Source: Spongospora subterranea f. sp. subterranea
Taxonomy: Eukaryota; Endomyxa: Phytomyxea; Phytomyxea; Plasmodiophorida
Direction of reading: 5' to 3'
DNA length: 64,000 nucleotides
NCBI GenBank assembly: GCA_049724395.1
Contig: JAUGWO010000008.1
Location: forward strand, 62,001-126,000
Shown here: positions 1-12,908 of the stretch, piece after piece
Layout of the letters: every line of letters begins with the position of its first letter
Numbering within the stretch: position 1 is the stretch's first letter
Position numbers and translations under genes: made by a program
The notes under the pieces: generated by a model
The model's input: the letters and a program-made list of their open reading frames with translations, nothing else
The model's database searches: none
Told to the model about the DNA's origin: nothing

Positions 1-3000
1 ATCGCGGCACCGCCTCCGAGAACAATACTTTGAACGCGTTGAGATATTTGGTCTTATCTACGTCTGCATGTAGGTTCAGACGAGCCAGAGCGAGCAACAA
101 TAAAGGATGAGCGACAAGAGCGGCGGAGCGGGAGTTGATATAGCCGATGTACGATTGGAGGTGTTCACAAGCGGCTGTCCGATCGCTAGACCCAAGAGAA
201 TCCAGTTCCAGAGCCCAGAGCAGGTTGAGTTCATATGATGCGTTTGATGTTTGGTCTGATAGTTTCTTTAGCAGATTGACACCTGCAAATACAGGAGCGG
301 TATCGCTACTCTGTCCCACAAACTGTAGTTTCGATGGCAGTTCACGTCGAATTGCAGGATTATATTCTGGTGAAAAAACGAGCGTTTCGCCATCCCAATC
401 ACAGGGAAATCGAAAACTGCCGATCGGCGTATTCTCAAGATGAACAACTTTGGCAGAAAGCGAAGCCATCGGGGGCTTTGGCGTGATCGTTGAAGGCAAA
501 TAATACGAGATCGGTGTCGGATGATAGAGAACACGAGGGTGGTCAGATAATCGTTCTGCTATCTCCAGGCGCTGTGCGGCCGTTATGTCAATACAGCAAT
601 CGGCAATGACCGCGTATGGATCCCAGAATATACAGCTCTCTTGGCCTTTAACAATCGTCTGCACTGAATCGAACCCTTGCTGATTGTGTTTTTCAATTAC
701 CCAGTTTTTCGTCTGGTCTTGAAAGTTTTTTGAAGATTTATGGTCGTTGCTTTTGGGAACATCTTGCGGATTGACTAACACATGACCGACTAAGCCGATA
801 CCGCAAAGCAGAGTGCAATTGGAGTTAGAAAGGCGTTGGAAATTGTTTGATGTCCACTCTCTGAGGCACAGCCCATTCAAAAATCGGGCTTGCGATGACA
901 ATCTCCTAGAATCAAAAACGTCAGGGCAATTCTTTTTTCCGACTTGAATAAAACATGGGTGGGGTTTGAATGACACTAACGGCAGCGACAGCATGTTCTT
1001 CTGGTTTCTCTTCATGAAGTTCCTATAATTCACAAGAACCCTGATACATTGGCCCACAAACCTATCTAGAGCTTGTGATGTAAGTGGAATTCTACGTGAG
1101 GTAAGTCGCAGGTCCTGTAGTTCAACAGGAATGCTATTCTCTAGGAAAGAATCGAGGAATGAACATGGATCGGGCGGGCACCATTCTCGAAGTTCACGGA
1201 TTATAGAGTCCAGGTTGGTCAATGCACACATTGGACACTGCAATGGGACGCCCATCGAACACTGCTGAACTGCCATACGATGATCGCCAGAAGCGCATAT
1301 CCATTCGGTAGACCGACCACAATCCATGCGATCAGAGCAGCATTTCGCCTCGAAAGTCTGACCACAGACCGGATAGTTCCAGCATTGGCGTTGGCATATT
1401 TCCTGGCATAAAAACGGAGTCGTCGTATCAGACAACTCGAAGCAGTTCGCCGTACGCCAATGGCCACATGGTATAAATACTTGAACGATCTCTTTACATT
1501 TTGGTTTCGGTTTTCGGCCCAATAAGATGTCAATGCCACGAGCACAAGGTACATCAAAATCATGCCCACAAGACGAATTTTGTCGAAACACCATTGTACG
1601 TTTGCAAGACTGGAGTTTAAGGTCGTTAGGAGCGGGTACTGGCACCCCGGCGTCTTCCAAGATAACGTGTTCTGAAAACGACGAAGGAGTTCCATCAACC
1701 CACGGAACCCAACCGGCAAAATCACGATCACGACACGGCAAGTCAATCTCATGTCCACAAAGACGGTTGTGGACTTGAACGGTTGCTAAGCATTGCTGTC
1801 CACGGGAACTACGACCAGCGTGGCATTTGACTGTCGTCTCATGACCACAAAGACGACGCATACGGACCGGTTGCTCACAAAGAATCGACAAAGTGGATAC
1901 GGATGATGAGACGTGACTGTTTCCTTCAGATTCATCGATTATATCAACAGGATCGCGTGGGATTAACTTATTGCTCTTTTTCAATTTGATTTTCTCGAAG
2001 CATTGAATTGTCGCACGATGACCACAATCGGGATTCGTGACATCGACAGGCTGCTGGCAAGCACTTGGACGCAACACCTTTTCGAAGGCGGTTGAGCACT
2101 GGATCTTCTCACGATGACCGCATAACCGAACAAGTTCGACGAGACGTTTGCAGTCAGCATCTTTTGATCCATACAATTCTCCTTCATAAACTAGACCAAC
2201 TTCAAGACAGCTGTTGCCTTGCCATGCACGAAATGACATGGCGATACGGCAATTCACTTTCGCTGAATGCTTACACCGAGGAAGGTGGACGTCCAAAATC
2301 TTGGAACATTGATAAACAACTGAGCCATCCAAATAGCGGCTTGCGTGGTTGCACCCAACTTCAACGGAGTGGTCGCAATCGGGCGTATAAGTGACAAGGG
2401 ACATGCATTGACCGGCAGCAGATGGCATCTTTGAATACCTCTCAAATTCATAGCACTTGACCGTGAGCTCATGCTTGCATTGCGGATATACAAATGGGCA
2501 ATGCGCTGGTTTTTCACATCTTGGCCACGGTTGAGCACCAGAAGAATAATCCATTTCATCAGAACAAGATACGCTCTCGATATGAGAACACGGAAAAGCG
2601 ATCTTGCTTTCCACTGGACATCGATAATGGGCAATGGCCGAATCAATCTTGACCTTTCGGGAGACTCCTGGTGCAATATTATCATAGACATGGGCGCAAG
2701 TTATATCTGTTGGATGACGGATGCAAGGAGAAGTGACCCTATGTTGGCAAGTTGTTTGATGTTTTGACGAAGGAAAATGGCATTCAAGTCCACATGGATG
2801 TGAGCACCATATGCTTACGTCGCAACGTACTTTACAAAAACCCAGACCCAAATCGTTCGCGCGTCGAGCCATCTTCAGTGAATCCGGGTGTTTGGGACAT
2901 GATATGGGCAGTTCTGGCCCAATTCTGGAACCGCAGAACCCGACAAGGCTAACATCGGGTGTATCTGATGCCTCTGGAGACGAGGACAGAATGTCCAACG

Positions 3001-6000
3001 TATTTTGCCAATGAGGGACCTGACGCTGTTGAAAATATCCGATGTTTCCAACAATAAACATTCCAAGCCTTGCCTATACAAACAATCACTCATTAAGAAT
3101 CCAGGTCGCATCATGACGACGTGATTTGATAGAGATTAAATCAAGGTTAAAATATCAAACATTGAACAACCAGTAATGAGAACTTCAACTTACTCTGCTG
3201 AGGAGAACGATCATCCGATTGATGCGTTCGACAAAAGGACTTCGCGACTTAGAGTCGGCAACCAGTGAAACAATGACTACATCAGCTTCATCTCCTTGAA
3301 AACGGTCAACGGTTGACAGAATACACGAGGAAGATACAGCCGATCGTTGCAGTGAGATCAATCCAACGCTAGGGGCTTTAAGATGGTTTCGGATGTGCAT
3401 TAACTGTCCCTTATATGGCGTCAAAATTGCAATTGATGTTCTGGGAATACCGCAAGCAACCAGGTATTTCGCCAATGAACACACCATTTCCGCTTCGTCA
3501 TAGTTTACTTTCGATAGGCCAACGTTTGCTCGTCGCTGAATACCGTTGTGTGTCCAAAAAAAAAGATGTGATTGAATACCAGGCACTTCGCGTCCGTTGC
3601 TTGGCGTCGATCGAATCGCTGAATTTGTTGAGACATCGCGTGCAATCAGTTTCGTTCCGCAGACCTCATGGTCTTCGATTTCGACAATATCTCGATAATA
3701 TTCTCGCGTCAAGTCACAAATCTCTTTCCGCATGCGCCTTTGAATCGACAAGACGCTTGATGGAACTGAAGCATCGACCGGAGAAGAGATTAATCTTTCG
3801 AACATCGACACGTTGACCTTATTGATGCGTTCAAAGTCAAACTTCGACATGATTGAGGGCTGCAGCTGCAAATGATCGCCGATCATTTCTAATTTGCGTG
3901 TCGATGATCCGAGACAGGCGAACAGAAGCGGCTCTGCAACCTCGGATGCTTCTTCAACCAAGATGGCGAATGGGTTCGTAGACCGAATTGCTTCAAGTCG
4001 CGAAATACAACCAACGATTGTTCCGCCAATAACGGCTTTCCCTTCATACATGTGAGCGTTTGCCCGAATTTTCGAGTCGAAGTGATCGCGGCGAGCAGCA
4101 TTGAACTCAATGCTGAACTGATGGCTCGATTTGTTGAGCAGGAAGTAGTAAAAATCCACAAATGCTTGACAGATACTGATTCGATGAGATTGGGACATAT
4201 CCCAGGTCCAAAGATCTAGTCCTAATAAATTCTCTGGAATTTCAGCTTCCCCAGAAATGTGATCAGTTTTCAAATCTCCCGGTTCGAAACCAGAAACGGA
4301 TCCGCCCTCTCCTTCAGACTCCCAGGCCGATATATCACCGTCGGATGGCTCGTTGTCAACATTGAAAACATCGCGAAGATGTTGGACAGTCTCCGATTCG
4401 TCGATCTCGTCGGGGTTGCTCAAGTCAATCTTTTCAAACAATTCAGCATCCACTCCAGAAACTTCGGCGTCTGCTACTTCAGAAACACCGGCGTCCGCTT
4501 CCTCATTATCTTGATGGTTTTCGATTGAACCTTCTTCAGCTGCACGTAAGTCAGTGAAGTGCTCCTCAACAATACAAAAATTGTCGCTTTCGTCGATAAA
4601 ACCCTGCTCCGACTCTGTTTTCAAATGCTGAAAAATCGGTCCCGAGCTATGATTAACATCCGGGGTCTCTGAATGATCACCACCATTCAAGTGTCCAAAT
4701 GAGAAGGCGCTAACAGGATCATGGAAATCATACTGGAGATTAGGAAAATCAGTTACAGAAACGGGGATTTTGTCGTCATAAATATCAAAACCGCGTTCGT
4801 CAGATGGATTCGCAGACAGTTCTTCGGGGATTGAGGCGACGTCTCCCCGGAAATTACGATGATTGGTACAAAACGGTGAACAGGGTTCAGAATCACCTTT
4901 GCATTGCGTTTTGGTCTTGTTTCGTATCGCTATGCATCGCTGAGAAGTCGAACTAGGCGTAGTTTGGGAACCTGCGGGCTCGACTGCATGTTTAGATGGA
5001 TTCAGAACATTGATAGATTCCTCGAAAAAGGACGGAACAGGCTGGCCGCAACTTGCATGGTTGCGACAAAACGGTGATGGTGGCAGGCGGTTTGATTTAC
5101 ACTTTGCGCCTCTCCTCGTTCGCGCAAAACAGAGCGTGTCGCTGGTAAATTCATCCCTGTTTTTTACATGTGGAGTGTTGTGCTGATCCTTATGTTGTTT
5201 GCAGTACGGGATGGCAATCGAAATTGGCTCAAAACGGCAGGGTCGCGAATTGAAAGTGACAGCCTGACAATTAGCACTGTGCTTAAGGCAACGATCGGAT
5301 CCATCTACAGCGGATTCACTACAGTGCCGTCCAGAAACTAGAGCAAAACAAAGAGGATGATCATCGCAGGTATTGCGGGGTGGACTTTCTAGAGCTAATT
5401 TGGCAATGGAGTCAGGTTCCCTAAGACACTTAAAACAGGCATGCGCACGACAAAACGTCTGAGGATCCTGCAGCTTCCGAAACACACACTCCTCGGCTTG
5501 ACAAGCATGTTTGGCGCAGAATGGCTTGTCTTGTAGAACGGCCTCTGGGCAATGGTGCTCTGGATTATCGGAGCCTTTCAGACAGCGATGAAGTTCGCAA
5601 AATGAGATAACAGCATCAGTAGCGATTTTGTCGCAACGATTATGAATATCATCGACAAACGAGCATGACGGAGGGGGGTAAACCCAGATATCCACTTCAG
5701 CACAATTTCATGCGGGTTGATTTCGGCATCATAATGCCTTATACCATCATATAATGATGACATATCTGACGTCTGTAATAGGGAAAGTTCTGAAGACAGC
5801 AGCAGATCTAAACCATCTTCGTCAATTGTCTCGCCCGCCTTCATGAGAAAGGGTTTTGACTTGGCCAGCAAAGAAACAAGCCCTGAGACTGCTGAGTAGA
5901 CCCCCACCCGGGCTGTTTTCAAAGCGTCTTTATTGTGAGGATCGATCTGCTCGACTTCTTGGACGGCAACGTTGTAAGCATCCAATGGTGAAAATGCTTT

Positions 6001-8245
6001 CAGCAACGAGCGGCAGGCGTTACGTCTTCGATGAATTTCCGATAGTTTTCTTCGAGTTGCAGTGACAGAAGCGTCACCAGCGCGGTTGGCTTGTTCCGAA
6101 TAAGCCATCAGACGAGGCTCATTACAGGAGCCACCGATTCGAATAAGAGATCTAGGTGTCAAATGATCACTCTTGACTAGATCGACCAGAAATTCGTCGA
6201 TCGCGTGGTTCTTGTAGCTTAGAACAAGAATTGGGGGCTCTCCAACGGAAGGGCAAACTTGTTTCCAATAATCGCGGATAAGAAGCAACGCCCGAACAAT
6301 GATAACGCCCAAATAGGATTTTCCGGTACCGGGAGGACCTTGAGTTAAATGGACTTGATGTCGAAGTGATTCAAGAAAGCTTGTCAGCTGACCTTTATCC
6401 AAGGTGGCGCCTGATACAAGACGAGCCATTTTCGTTTCCAACTCACTGCAAAGAGCGGCATCGCGGCGGATGTCGATGACAGGATCGAGCTCACTCCTTT
6501 TAATCATGTCGCTAATCAGCGATTCTAGGCTGATTGTTGGACAGAGCGGCTCATCTATGACTTGGATTGCGGCACAATGACGACCACATAAATTGAGAAG
6601 CTGACCAGCTTTGAATGGTAACTGGTCCTGCTGCTGTAAGTTAAGCGCTTTTAAAACAGGAATGAACTCAGGCACGAACGTCTGACAGTCGATAATAGCA
6701 AATCTGTCACCTTCTTGTACATTGATCGAACGACGTGAGGCATCATCTGGGCATGATATCAAAGTGGCAGTGACGCAACCTTTTTCACGATATTGATATT
6801 CATGGTAGGACTCGCTGGGGTTATGAAACCCGATTTCAGCCCAGAGAATAGGATCTGTAAGTGCTAGTGATGCACCTGGCGTTGCTTGCTTGACAATTCC
6901 AATGAGGTTTGGAGTGGATAAGCGACTTGTCGTTCGCCAATGGATTGCTTCAGTGGGCGGTCGTCGACTTTTTACCTTGTGAAAGAAGATGCGATCGTCA
7001 AAATTGATGTTAGATACAACCGCATCATAAACATGGGTACAGGCACTATTACCAGATCCTCCCAGAAGTTCTAGTCTTGCAGAGCGGGCACATTTACCAC
7101 AGAGACCAGAAGAATGACGGCTGTTTCCACACGCCAATATCACAAGATTATGGCATCGAGGAGTACGGCAATGAAGTCTTTCCCCAGATTGATTCCCTCT
7201 TAGAGACCAGAGAACGTTACCGCAAACGCGTTCGCCTTCTTTGACACGACACTTTGGTGACAGTGCACTGTTGCCGTCGCCAAACGTCATGGCGGTCCAT
7301 AGGCGAGTGACGGTATTGAAATACTCGTCCGTGCTTTCATAAACCCCTTTCGAAGAAGAAGTGGGAGTTTGCATCTTGGGCAAGCTCGGAGGTTCAAATA
7401 AAGCGGGTTTGCATAACCAGCCCACCGTTGCAGAATGCCAATCATTATGCAAGTCCAGGTCGACAGGGCCATCTTCTGCCTCAACGATGCCGGTATTTTT
7501 AGCCTCAGACCCTGCGATCTCCTGGTCAATTTTGATAGTCCAAGGCTTTTCAAACTCGTTCAGCAGATCGAGAATTTTGCTTTGAAAGTTCCGGTGCTCC
7601 TGCAGCGAGAAATGTAACCCAGATGCGGCGCGGTTCAGCATCGATTCTAAACCTTGGCGGACTTCCGCTTGAGAACTTACCCATTTAACCTTTAAAAGTC
7701 GCTAACCACCATAGTCAATACAGAGTACAAGAATCTGTGGGAGTGATACCTACCACTACAAGGTTGAATATAATTTGGACGGCTTCGATATCCTCATCAG
7801 GGTCCCCTCCAGTAAAACATCGCTGGGCAAAACTTGAGACCGCTCCTGAACATTCCATAATCGGTGGTGGCTTCATGTTTGATGAAAATGGCATCTTAGC
7901 CAACGTCTCGATGAGAGTCCGGAGACAGTTTTTATCCAGAATGGTTGGAGTTCGCCAGAATTCCAGCCACTGTTTCTCGTGGTGTAAGACAGATTTGGCT
8001 AAAGCATCGCCGTCCTTGTTTCGCCATAAAGCAAACAATTTTGCCGCGTCTTGCGTTCCGATTGGTGATGGGCTACGACGTGGACTACCACTGCGTCCAC
8101 GACCACGGCCACGATAATTTCCTCGACCAGCTGCATACGAGTTGCCACCCCTTCCACGACCATGATGACTTCCTCGACCTGTTGCGCTTCCCCGAGGCCC
8201 TCTCCAAGTAGAGCTGGCCCCTCCTCGCCTCATTGTCTCTCCCAA
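1..8245 (-). CDS. ZNFX1: NFX1-type zinc finger / SF1 helicase (ZNFX1-like), 3' end beyond the window
   Basis: Four exons by my reading: 8245-7754, 7701-5661, 5574-3194 and 3073 to beyond base 1; phases agree at every junction (introns 52, 86 and 120 bp). At least 2,662 residues. The N-terminus is RGG/RGR-rich (about residues 1-60), followed by the usual ZNFX1 helical region. The SF1 helicase has Walker A QGPPGTGKS (~residue 615), motif II VEEASEV (~1384), a motif V-like DRFQGDEADVV (~1604) and the LLSRARLGMFIVGN end of the second RecA lobe. Exon 4 is open to the window edge and carries many C/H clusters of NFX1 type (for example CSHPCGLECH, CGHRATIQC, LCGHE). An extra acidic, Cys/His-rich block with FCxxH modules (residues ~850-1330) sits between the RecA lobes. 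Family members are RNA helicases in small-RNA and antiviral pathways. Family assignment is firm; exact splice sites are inferred. Confidence 0.9.
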
Positions 8246-8941
8246 AACTCAATAACAAAAGCCGAAGTAGAAGACAAAAATATCCCCAGCAGCTGCAGCT
8301 GTGGAAAGCCACACGCGTCTGTCTGAGATTACCTGCTGCACATCTATAAATAAACGCCACACATTCAGATCAAAGATAGCTAAGAATAGCCCGAGCTGTC
8401 GACTGCTGACTCAGTCATGCAGCTTTGGATTTCCGCTATCGACAGTTATCCCACTTATTTACGCTTGCTATCATCACTGCGACAAAGTCCGAAGGGCTTG
8501 GTTTCGGGTCGGCTGGCAATTGCTTTGAATACCGTCGTCGTTGTCGCTGTGAATAAATCTCGGAAAAAAATGCTGATCGAGAGCTAAACGACACTGGTCC
8601 GCAAAGTCGATATATTTGGCCTGAAAACACTGTATCAAGAAAAATAATTTGGGGAAACGTACTCCGGTGTTGTTTCAGCTGTCTAGTCTCGACAAATTTC
8701 CAAGGACTTTTTTGTATGGCAGCTGGCACGGAATTCTCAACGGCCGCACTACAATAAGCCGGGTATTGGACATCGTTATCACATAGATATCACCGAGACC
8801 AACAATCTGACGATTCAAATTTTGTCATAAGTCGAAAACTCAGTGCGGAGTTCACGTTCGAAAAATTTACCTTTTTGAAATTGGCCAGTGGTCAAAATAT
8901 ATGCGTACAAAGGTGCGTACGCATCTTTATAACTGCGTGCG
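8246..8941. other. Intergenic, no gene recognised
   Basis: Presumed 5' flank of the ZNFX1-like gene. Open frames on both strands are short and show no recognisable domain. No RNA gene or repeat was seen. Confidence 0.5.
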
Positions 8942-9586
8942 TCACGCATCATATAACTGTGAAAGTCGCATCCTATAAAATGCGACAGTAAACCTAAAAA
9001 ATGCGATGAGGAGATTGAATACAGTTGTAAAATATTTTGGAATTTGATGATGAACATTTTTGCCACTCTTTTCCGCCCATTGTTTCTTCAGGTCTCCAAT
9101 GACGTCCGCTGATATTCCACGTTGTGACTTGTATTGTTTGCAAACGAAAGCAACTACTCGACCTCCAAGACCATTCTTGTAGGCGTCTCCAAAGCGAATC
9201 GCCAGCCGAAACCGTTTGCGGTCAAAGGCTAGTGGAATTTTTATCCAGGATCTGTGGCGCCTTGTTGCGTAATCTGGGAAACGAATAATCGCATTGTTCC
9301 GCGACAAATAAATTTGCCCTTCCCCATGCCATTTCTATTGGGTTCAACTCATAATGGAATTTTGCCAACATTCCAATGAAAAATCTGCTTCCAACTCCAA
9401 AATTCTGGTCAGACAGTATGTAGGAATTTCTGGATTCTGGAGTTTGTTAATTTTGCAGTCTTTACAAATATCGGTGCATTTGCCATGTTCTGAGAGAAGC
9501 CCCGTTCTTGTACAACATGCGGACATTACTTTTGCTTGTCCCGCAAAACAGGAAAATCTGTGATTGTGGAACAGGAGTTGGGTCAA
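8942..9586 (-). pseudogene. Relic of a DDE-type transposase
   Basis: Pieces in different frames of the minus strand line up with one widespread fungal DDE transposase family. They read, in order, a Cys-rich stretch ending CLTRILELEADF (9586-9380), KFHYELNPIEMAWGRA (about 9370-9320, frame shifted) and GDAYKNGLGGRVVAFV plus KQYKSQRGIS (9200-9110, shifted again). The KFHxELNxIE block and the DAYxxGLxG block are the recognisable family signatures. The segment between LEADF and KFH is shorter than in intact members. At least two frameshifts make it non-functional. No terminal repeats were found. Confidence 0.65.
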
Positions 9587-11786
9587 TCTGATTTCGCTAA
9601 ATGTATACAGTAGATAATTAGTTTATGGTATCGCGCATTGAAGGGTGTTTGCCTCCGGGATTCACGTTCATGGAAATCTGAACTGCACAGATTTTCAATA
9701 ATATGCTGTCAATCATGTTCTTGTTTGTTGCGACAAGCAAGTTTCCTTGTCGTCATCTTGCAGCCTCTGCAGCAGCAGTACGTTTCCCGACATCGTAAGC
9801 GGGGCATCACAAGCAAATCTCGTTTATATGCTCTCCGCAGGAATGTTCGGTAGGTAAACATCGACGAAGTGGGTTTGATCGACTGGTGCATAAAAACCCT
9901 AACAATCCAAACAAAACGCCAACGTAACTTGGTATCTGCAAAGACGTGTATGTTTTGAGGGCACAGCGCAAACAAGATTACTTCGGCTTTCTTGGCTCGC
10001 CTGCCTCAACACCTTGCAAGATTCATGGGATGACATTCAATATAACCTCATAGGCAACATCAATATCAATCAGCTCTTTCCGCGCTTATCCTGGACAACA
10101 ATCCCTGCAGACCACAGTCAACTGATTGGACAAAAACCTGTTAAACTATTGCTCTCAATGCTCGCGATTGAATATTACAATCTGGTAGACCTGTGAAAGC
10201 CCTAATCGACTCAGGAACCACCTTGGGAATCTGGTTTTCACCAGAAATCCTTTCCCGACGCAAAATGGGCAAACAAGACAAAAAAGTATTGCAGTCATTT
10301 GGTAGCAGCAATCAACCACATCATCTGTTGGCCCTTTCACGTCGTTGGGCTTAAACTCAGAAATGGGGGCCATCGCGACCCTTCTACTCACGATCATGAT
10401 CGGACATTTGCGTCGTGCCATCTCGAAAATCTTGAACAATGAAATGGATGTCATGTCGTCTTAACGCGTGTTCGTGACCTTCCACTAGAGACGCGAGACT
10501 GTCCTTGTTACTTGACATAAGAGTTTGAAACGGCTGATCCAGTTGTGACAGAAACACATTCACCACTAATGTGACCGGTACGTATGCCCACCGGCTACGA
10601 ACATTCTTTCAGATGTCGACAAACTTACTCAAAAAACAATATGAAGAACTTGACGGCCGGAATGCCCTAGTCGAATGGTAGATGTATGCCTAGCTGGCGC
10701 AGCGGATTGGCTTCATCTTGGTGACGAGTCTTAGAACTACCTGAGTTGTTGTCAACTTGTTGTTTCTCATACGAAGTAATATCCCAACTATTGCCTTAAG
10801 TCGGATCTTGCTCAAGATATGTGTCGAGGCCCATTGATATCTGTCCCAATTGGCTCCATCAAACCCTGGAATGAACTGAGCCGATGCGGTTCTGTTATTC
10901 CAATTGTAGATGGCCTCAGGAGAGGTGTTACATCTCTTTCTCTCCCGTCGTGTTCGTATCATCTCAAGTATGTAGGGCGTTGGGACTCTTAATCTGACAG
11001 GCGGGACACTGGTAAGGAACAAGTTCTTTTGACTTTCTTCTTCGTTTCGACTGAAGTTCGAACACACCCCTTCGATTTTAACACTGGAATCAGTAAGGAG
11101 TCTCGAAGTTTCGTGACAGCGTTTTTTCGAAGCGGCTTTGTGAAATTGTTTGTTAGCTATCATCGGACTCGTCTACTGCGATTTGTTGACTGAAATTACC
11201 GCGGGCAATTAGATATCGTGCGTCAATAGGTTTGATTCGAGGTTTACCATTCAAGAAATCAAAAGACCTTGTTCCATAAACGAGTGTCTCGCTTACCAGC
11301 TTACGAGTCCCCTACTTGAGGTGATACGACACGAAGGAGCGAGAGAACGGGACACTTTCTCGAATGCAATTGTACGAGTTGCGATAGCCAAGAGGTCGAA
11401 TGATGTGGAAATGATTCCCCTTTAATTTGGCAGACGGTTGATTGAGAGTGACACTCAGCGATGGGACTTCAAATGTGCGGGTTTGGAAGCCGTAGTTGAC
11501 GAGACTTCGTTGATGCTACACCAGTATTGCCATTCAATTTGTTCGAGGCAAACGACCTCAGTTGATGATATTAAATGCGATCCGTTCACTCTCGCACCCA
11601 CAGTGCCGATGCCACTCCCCATCTATCAAAATCGGGTCCTTTGGTTTTGTGGGTGTGTGTGGTGGGCAGATTGCGCTGGATCTGCAGATTGTGGGGAAGT
11701 TGGTAAACCCTGTAACCATCTAAAGGCCGTGTTCGAATACAGTTTTACTCGAGAAGGTCATGGCAGGGAGAACACGTGGTGCAACA
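9587..11786. other. 2.2 kb without a recognised gene
   Basis: Open frames of 157 codons (10690-11163, minus) and 141 codons (11438-11863, plus) exist, but neither shows a motif I can name and neither joins convincingly to neighbours by splicing. The position between two transposon relics suggests old mobile-element sequence. Confidence 0.4.
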
Positions 11787-12053
11787 TCAATTCGGCCAGG
11801 TCAAGCCGTCGTTACAAGGGGAAAAGTGCGCCATCTTATCGACAACCATCAAAATGGAGTTGAAACCAGTTGAGAATTTGGTAGCTGCTACCAATAATTT
11901 CGAGTGAAATGGATGGGTTGAATTTGTTGGAATGGGCAAAGGGCGCAGCAGAGCAGTTTTGTCATGCGCTGGAAACGTTCGCAAGATTAAACAAAACGAC
12001 GAGTAAAGCTGGCCTTCCCTGACCACCAGCAAACACCAAAATTGTCGGTTCAC
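11787..12053 (-). pseudogene. Ty3/gypsy integrase fragment
   Basis: The minus-strand frame contains LLRPLPIP followed by GFNSILMVVDKMAHFSPC. This matches the start of the gypsy integrase core, where LLQPLPIP precedes the catalytic Asp in a SILVVVDR-like strand. Only about 90 codons remain, with the later catalytic Asp and Glu absent, so this is a truncated relic. No LTR is evident nearby. Confidence 0.6.
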
Positions 12054-12516
12054 AGCTTACAGCATTTCCCGTCGACCGGGGTGACCTTCTAATGTCGTGT
12101 CGAACAATTCGTCGTGGAAGTGACAGGGCCTGATGATGTTGCGGATGTAACGGGCAGTAATGGGCCAGCGTTGAAATGCCTTCTGATAATAGTTAGGCTC
12201 GCTGAAGTTTCAAACTGAGTCATGTCACTGAATTTCGTATTCGGATCGTCGCGAAAGCGTGTCTGGCTGAAACAAGAGTCACCCTGATGTGGCTGATAAA
12301 CAATTGATCAGCGAGCGTGCCGGCGTGTGAATATTCCGACGTTGAAACACATCGCAAGTTTATACATAATGAGCTGGAGGAATCGCGACAAAACACAGAC
12401 TCGGGAAGCGGGAATGTGACGAACTGAACAGGACTGAGGCTAGCTTTAGCAACGAGCAGATCAAGGAATATACTGCTGCGGTTTCGTTTTAGTTAAAGTT
12501 TGGGCATATTGGTTGC
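12054..12516. other. Intergenic, no gene recognised
   Basis: Sequence between the gypsy fragment and the 3' end of the U2 gene. No domain or repeat seen. Confidence 0.4.
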
Positions 12517-12710
12517 GTTATTGAGCACCCGCGACACTCTGCTGTAGTGCAATGCAGAGATCACGTGCGCCCGTGTGGATGGCAAGCCAGAGCCACAAAC
12601 GAACCGGTATCAAAAATAGTCGTGAAAGTGTTCCCAGTGGGAACAAGAACTTTATCACGAGTTCTAGAACAGATACTACACTTGATCTTAGCCAAAAGGC
12701 CGAGAAGGTT
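12517..12710 (-). ncRNA. U2: U2 spliceosomal snRNA, copy A
   Basis: The 5' region reads TTCTCGGCCTTTTGGCTAAG, the conserved U2 stem I, followed by ATCAAGTGTAGTATCTGTTC with the GTAGTA branch-point recognition sequence. A Sm-type site (ATTTTTGA) lies mid-gene and a stem-loop-rich 3' part follows. Length about 194 nt, normal for U2. The RNA-coding part appears identical to the copies at 35363 and 45487, while the flanks differ. The exact 5' and 3' ends are inferred from where the three copies diverge. Confidence 0.93.
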
Positions 12711-12736
12711 GATCATACCGGTCCATCACATGCTGG

Positions 12737-12775
12737 TTATATACCGACAATACCAGAATTCTCCGTTATGGGACC
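12737..12775 (-). promoter_or_regulatory. U2 copy A upstream element plus TATA box
   Basis: On the minus strand GGTCCCATAA (12775-12766) is followed after exactly 22 nt by TATATAA (12743-12737), about 26 nt before the RNA start. The same two blocks with the same spacing precede both other U2 genes although the intervening bases differ. This resembles a proximal sequence element plus TATA arrangement of snRNA genes; the function is inferred. Confidence 0.7.
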
Positions 12776-12908
12776 CATGATTGGCAGTCCAACAATGTAC
12801 AAATTACACTGACCACGGCGTCATCAACTGGGCTCCGAGCCACTGGTATTCAAGGGTTATTGCTCTGGATTCGCCCGTCAACTTGGCGATTTTCTCAGGG
12901 GGCACACC

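Noticed and set aside
5575-5695. Apparent frameshift in the helicase gene between two long frames
   Set aside because: An 86-bp GT-AG intron (5660-5575) with a CTGAT branch sequence joins the frames in phase, so no lesion is needed.
8942-9307. Minus-strand 121-codon frame as a real small gene
   Set aside because: Its conserved motifs belong to a transposase whose other parts lie in different frames next to it.
12547-12812. Short plus-strand frames over the U2 region
   Set aside because: They are antisense translations of the U2 gene and its promoter; the same peptides recur at the other U2 copies.
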